A stretch of DNA of 64,000 bases from Sphagnum compactum (lineage: Eukaryota > Bryophyta > Sphagnopsida > Sphagnales): the NCBI GenBank assembly GCA_965153455.1, contig OZ234504.1:9238001-9302000 (forward strand), written 5' to 3'. The position numbers were made by a program, and so were the translations under genes. Positions 60,319-64,000 of this stretch are shown in pieces. The notes below the pieces were generated by a model. That model did no database searches and was not told the DNA's origin. It saw only the letters and a program-made list of their open reading frames with translations. Numbering within the stretch: position 1 is the stretch's first letter; every line of letters begins with the position of its first letter.

Positions 60319-61290
60319 CCTTCTCTACCCCTGGTACTTCTTCCTTCTTCAGCACCTTCTCCAAAACACAAGTCCCCCCCGCCCCGCCAGAACCGTTGTT
60401 AAAGCAGCTTCATTCACAAAGCAGATAGCAGGAACGTGTCGCGGATTCTCCTCACGAATACAAAACACTACAATCAGCTGATCCTGCGTCTTTCTTCCGA
60501 AATCCTCAAGTGCAGATCATCTTTCGTGAAATTCTCTTGCAATTCTTGTTTTTCCCGCGTCCCCTCCGCCCCCACACAAGAAAACACAACGCCAAAAACT
60601 CGTCACCGATACGCAAGCCTTGCACTACATACTACTGCTCTTCCGCTTTCTTTCTTTCTTTCCTTCTTTCCTCGCGATTAATGTTTCTTGAGTCGTATTT
60701 TCGCAGGAGTTTTCGTTGTCTCGCATGTGCAGAGCTACGCTGAACCAAAAGCCCCCGGAACTCAAAACCGACCCCAACTCTCCCCGCAAGTCCCCCCCCC
60801 CCACCCCCCCAAAAAGGAAAAATAAAAAACTCATGAACCCTTCCTCGCAGCAGCACACTACGAGAATTAATTTATCTCATTCGTGTAGTATGCAACACAG
60901 CCGATCCGAATTCTCTCAAGGAGTTTTCTGTTGTTTTTCCCCTCCAGGATTTTTCCTCCCCCACCCCCCCCCCCAACCGCAATCTTTTCCGGAAGCGGTG
61001 CAAGAGTCGAGGAATTGGCTGCAAGTGCCGCATTCACATACGTCCAAAGGCCAAATTATTCAGCTCGAAAAGATGGTGGGTCGGCCCCACCCACCACGCC
61101 TGCAGCAACTGCGAAGATCTGGTGCGCGCAGAAAACGCAAACAAACAAACCCAATAATCGACACACGCACAAACATCGCGGCTCACTCGCGCGCTCGATC
61201 AACGCTCCGTCGTTCGCTTGGACGCGCGGTCTTTCGCTTGCTCGCTAGCTCGACGTGCGTTCGTTTGCTCGCAGGGAACTAACAAAGGTT

Positions 61291-63099
61291 CCCCCCCTTT
61301 ACCGACCGGCCTAAGAAAAAGATTCCCCGTAGTCTGTCCACATACCCTAAACCTTATTCCAGAATTCGACCCGTTAGATCCTCCCTAATTACAGCCGTTT
61401 GATCATAGACCTTCTTCTGTTCACTGTTTTTTTCTTGGGAATTTTTGTTTGTAGCCAAAGTGGCGATCATCCACGGGAGGATGTAGGAGAAGTGGCTATC
61501 ATCCATATGAAGATGTGAGAAAATTGACGATCATCCCTAGGAAGATTTAGCCAAACCTGGATATAAACCAGAAATAAAGTGCAAATCATTAATAATCATT
61601 CTTCTATATTTTTGGCTACGCAATGATAACCAAGTATATGAATCTGGCGATTTATTTTTTTTTGCTTTCTGGCGAAACTTCTCCAGTACAAATAACGCTG
61701 GTTCAACTTCTGTTTACAGCTTCTTCTTTTTTTTTGAAAGGACCGATTCGAGAACCACTCTTATTGTGACATGTGTCACGTGTGCAGCCAATTACAGAAT
61801 TTACTATGCTCCTCTAATTTAATTAGCTTGACACATTTCTTTTTCTTTTTCAATAATTTTATTTGTGTTTTCTTATTTCCTTTATCTAGTTTATTATTTT
61901 ATGTTTAAATTTCTACATAAGTAAAAACATATTTAAACCATTATTAACGTTTGTTTGAGGTTCTACAATTTATTTTTTAAATTGTGTTTCAATATTTTTC
62001 CTTGCACAATTCATGAGTTTGTTCTAGGTTATCCTTTTATGTGTGGTTAGACTTGGGTTTATGTTTGTTTTTTTTATTATTATTTTTGCCAGCCCTAAAA
62101 TTGTTGAAAATTGAAAATTCTTTGGTTTGTGCCCCCTCACACTAGTAAGCTCAACATTTTACTCAATTAGTTGTTAATTTTAATATTCTAATTTTACAAC
62201 CAAATATCATTAAAAGATTCTATATGAGAAGTAATGGATGAACAATGTCCATAGCAAGAAGGTTCACAAGGGATGGAAGTGAACAAGGAAGCAAAAGTTC
62301 AAACCCATAATGAACACTCTTTTTTGTTTTTTTTTCAAAACTCTATTTTTCAAACCCAAAAAAAAAAAAAATTAATAATAACACTATTTTACTTGAAATT
62401 GATGGCATTTGCACCTTTTGAAATGGCATGTAGATTGATTTGTTCTTTGGGAAAAATAAAATGATATTCATAAAATAAGGGGGATGATAAGATTTTTATT
62501 TTATTTTTATTTTTGGCACTTTATATGGTCTTGGAACATAAATGCTTTGGCCTATACTGTAGTACCTTGGTGGCTTTCAGCACACAAATTATATTATTTT
62601 AGAAATGCTGAAATTTTCACAAATTATTTTTCTCAAAAGACCAAAAAATTTGGTGAAGGAAAATCAAGAATCTTTTGAAATGTTTGAAATATTTTTATTT
62701 TTTTAAAGAAAATGGAATCTTCAAATTCAATTAATTATTGGGTACACATGTGTTGAAGCCACCCTTTGTGCTACAGATATTTACTGAATATAGCAAACCC
62801 TTGAACTTTTCGGCAATCATGTTTTTCACATGATTTATGGTTCCTCACGTCACCCTTCTCACTTTTGATGTCTCCAAGTGTCATCAACAACCTTCTTTCA
62901 ATTTATAGAATTTTTTTGTTACTAATACTTGAAAAAATATGCATTTGATTTTTGGCGAAAGGTAACACTTTCATTGTTGCAAATTTTAAATATTTTTTCA
63001 AAAAAAAATCCAGAAAAACTTGGGGGAAAAGCATATTTTTGCAACGTAAAATATGTATAACAACAACAACAACAAAATAAATAAATAAAAATTGTCAAT
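61291..63099. other. AT-rich intergenic DNA upstream of the large gene
   Basis: No frame above 65 codons. A three-copy 32-bp repeat lies at 61460-61552. The remainder is T- and A-run-rich and unrecognised. Confidence 0.5.
61460..61552 (+). repeat. 32-bp tandem repeat, three diverged copies
   Basis: Units starting at 61460 and 61492 read GTGGC(G/T)ATCATCCA; the third, at 61524, reads TTGACGATCATCCCTAGG. Each unit contains ATCATCC followed after a few bases by (G/A)GA(A/G)GAT, a small imperfect inverted repeat. Confidence 0.8.
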
Positions 63100-63297
63100 T
63101 TGGTGAAATCAGAAAATTGGCAAAAAAAAAAATTGATGAAAGGATGTATCATTTGTTCAAAGGTTGGAGAGAATTATTATAAACCACTTTGTTTTTTAAT
63201 CTTCCAAAATGACTATGAGCCAATGCCATTGGTGATTCCATGTTCATGTGGTGCCCACATTCAATTAAATTATGTAAAATCAACCCAATTTTTTTAG
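63100..63297 (+). pseudogene. Possible copia gag fragment
   Basis: A 65-codon plus-strand frame contains NDYEPMPLVIPCSCGAHIQLNYV, resembling the gag segment of plant copia elements with a P.CSCGA motif. The frame ends before the usual QFLMGLN block. The match is short and from memory. Confidence 0.3.
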
Positions 63298-63878
63298 TAA
63301 AAATTGCAACACATCTGTACGTTTCACAATTTTATTAATATGTGAAATGTGCATATATAAATATATAAATATATATATTATTTGGTAAAATAAAGCCCAT
63401 TTGAATATGATAGAATTTGACATGTTTATGTATTCACACATATATAAACGTATGTCAAGGGTGAGTATAATTGAGAATGTATAAGGTAAAGTACATAAGC
63501 TTTGACAATTAGGGGTTGGAAAGAAAGCATAGCAAGTGCCCAACTTGTGTTGTTTAAAGGTTCAAGCGGTATGCTCGGTGCAAAGCAAACTATTCGTTAG
63601 CCTTTTTCGAAAGGATACCATGTGCAAGGTACAAATACGGCATATCCCAACTTTTTTTAAAGCTTCCTTGCTAGGTAGAGAATTTTTTTTGTCCAACCAT
63701 TACAAGTTCCCTTTCTATTCCCATATATGGACATGGTGGGTGGTGAACTAACCAAGGAAAACAAAAAAGTGAACATGAAGAGATTGTGAATGACCCAGTA
63801 TAAAGGACACTTGGAGAAAAATTTCCTAGTGTACTTGGAGCATACTTTATATCCCTTCTAATGTATGTAATGCTCGAT
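63298..63878. other. AT-rich intergenic DNA
   Basis: Contains TA-rich words around 63.35-63.38 kb. No gene or element ends recognised. Confidence 0.45.
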
Positions 63879-64000
63879 GAGTGCAACACTCCCCAAATAA
63901 GCGCTCATCGAAGGTGAAGATTACATCATCCCTCTCACTCTTAAGGAGTGCAACACTCCCCAAGTAAGTGCTCATCGAAGGTGAAGATTACACCATCCCT
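63879..64000 (+). repeat. 67-bp tandem repeat running off the window end
   Basis: GAGTGCAACACTCCCCAA starts at 63879 and 63946, a 67-base period. The second copy is cut by the window end after 55 bases. The copies differ at a few sites (AAATAAGCG versus AAGTAAGTG, and ACATCATCC versus ACACCATCC). Inside each unit, GATGAGTGC-like and GCGCTCATC blocks form an imperfect inverted repeat. Confidence 0.85.

Larger units (their letters stand above)
60021..61290 (-). promoter_or_regulatory. Leader and promoter region of the large gene
   Basis: A GC-richer, pyrimidine-rich region with many CpGs, C runs and CTTT repeats extends about 1.2 kb upstream of the ATG. The densest CpG patch is 61130-61280 (repeated GCTCG and CGCG words). 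The plus-strand ORFs across it are low-complexity by-products. Four minus-strand upstream ORFs precede the start codon if transcription begins above 60318. AT-rich DNA resumes after about 61.4 kb. Confidence 0.5.

Noticed and set aside
60716-61282. A 188-codon plus-strand ORF
   Set aside because: Low-complexity Ser/Pro/Arg sequence across a CpG- and C-run-rich leader, with no motif; it is the antisense shadow of the promoter region.
1-64000. A CRISPR array, prokaryotic defence locus or viral genome
   Set aside because: Spliceosomal introns, plant-specific VQ and PPR families and copia remnants show plant nuclear DNA; the tandem repeats lack unique spacers.

Overview
This is plant nuclear DNA. 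AT-rich, repeat-laden intergenic sequence is broken by a few islands of more balanced base composition. Every gene or gene remnant that I can support lies on the minus strand. The closest relatives I recall for the decayed PPR-DYW remnant at 27.8-28.9 kb are the large PPR families of ferns and other seed-free vascular plants. I therefore favour a fern, but a gymnosperm is not excluded; this is recall and inference, not a search result.

Layout: 1-7.4 kb is AT-rich intergenic DNA. At 7.4-11.4 kb is an island with a probable small two-exon gene (10.9-10.5 kb), a GC-richer leader containing a GA microsatellite, and a MITE-like element. 11.4-25.7 kb is repeat-derived DNA with a dispersed repeat pair, retroelement remnants and a perfect 23-bp hairpin. 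25.7-29.0 kb holds the PPR-DYW pseudogene, associated with an inverted repeat. 30.1-32.7 kb is a broken Ty1/copia element. 33.4-36.0 kb holds an intact single-exon VQ-motif gene with about seven copies of a 70-bp tandem repeat on its 3' side. 38.9-41.0 kb is a 1-kb tandem duplication, and 42.1-42.3 kb a 77-bp triplicate. 47.6-48.4 kb is another candidate two-exon gene with a CpG- and CT-rich leader. 49.2-50.1 kb is a copia gag remnant with a primer-binding site and a candidate 110-bp LTR.

The main gene runs from 60,020 to 50,894. I reconstructed it by hand as about 21 coding exons for a protein of roughly 760 residues. It belongs to a conserved land-plant family with a central coiled coil and a C-terminal beta-rich, possibly Ig-like, region. 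Intron phases agree at every junction except the start of exon 2. One intron is GC-AG, and one small coiled-coil exon may be missing from my model. Its leader carries several upstream ORFs, including a bare AUG-UGA.

No tRNA, rRNA, CRISPR array or viral gene was recognised. The genes show no sign of acting in one pathway. The VQ protein is probably a WRKY or calmodulin-linked regulator, the coiled-coil protein has no function that I can assign, and the two small candidate genes are unrecognised.
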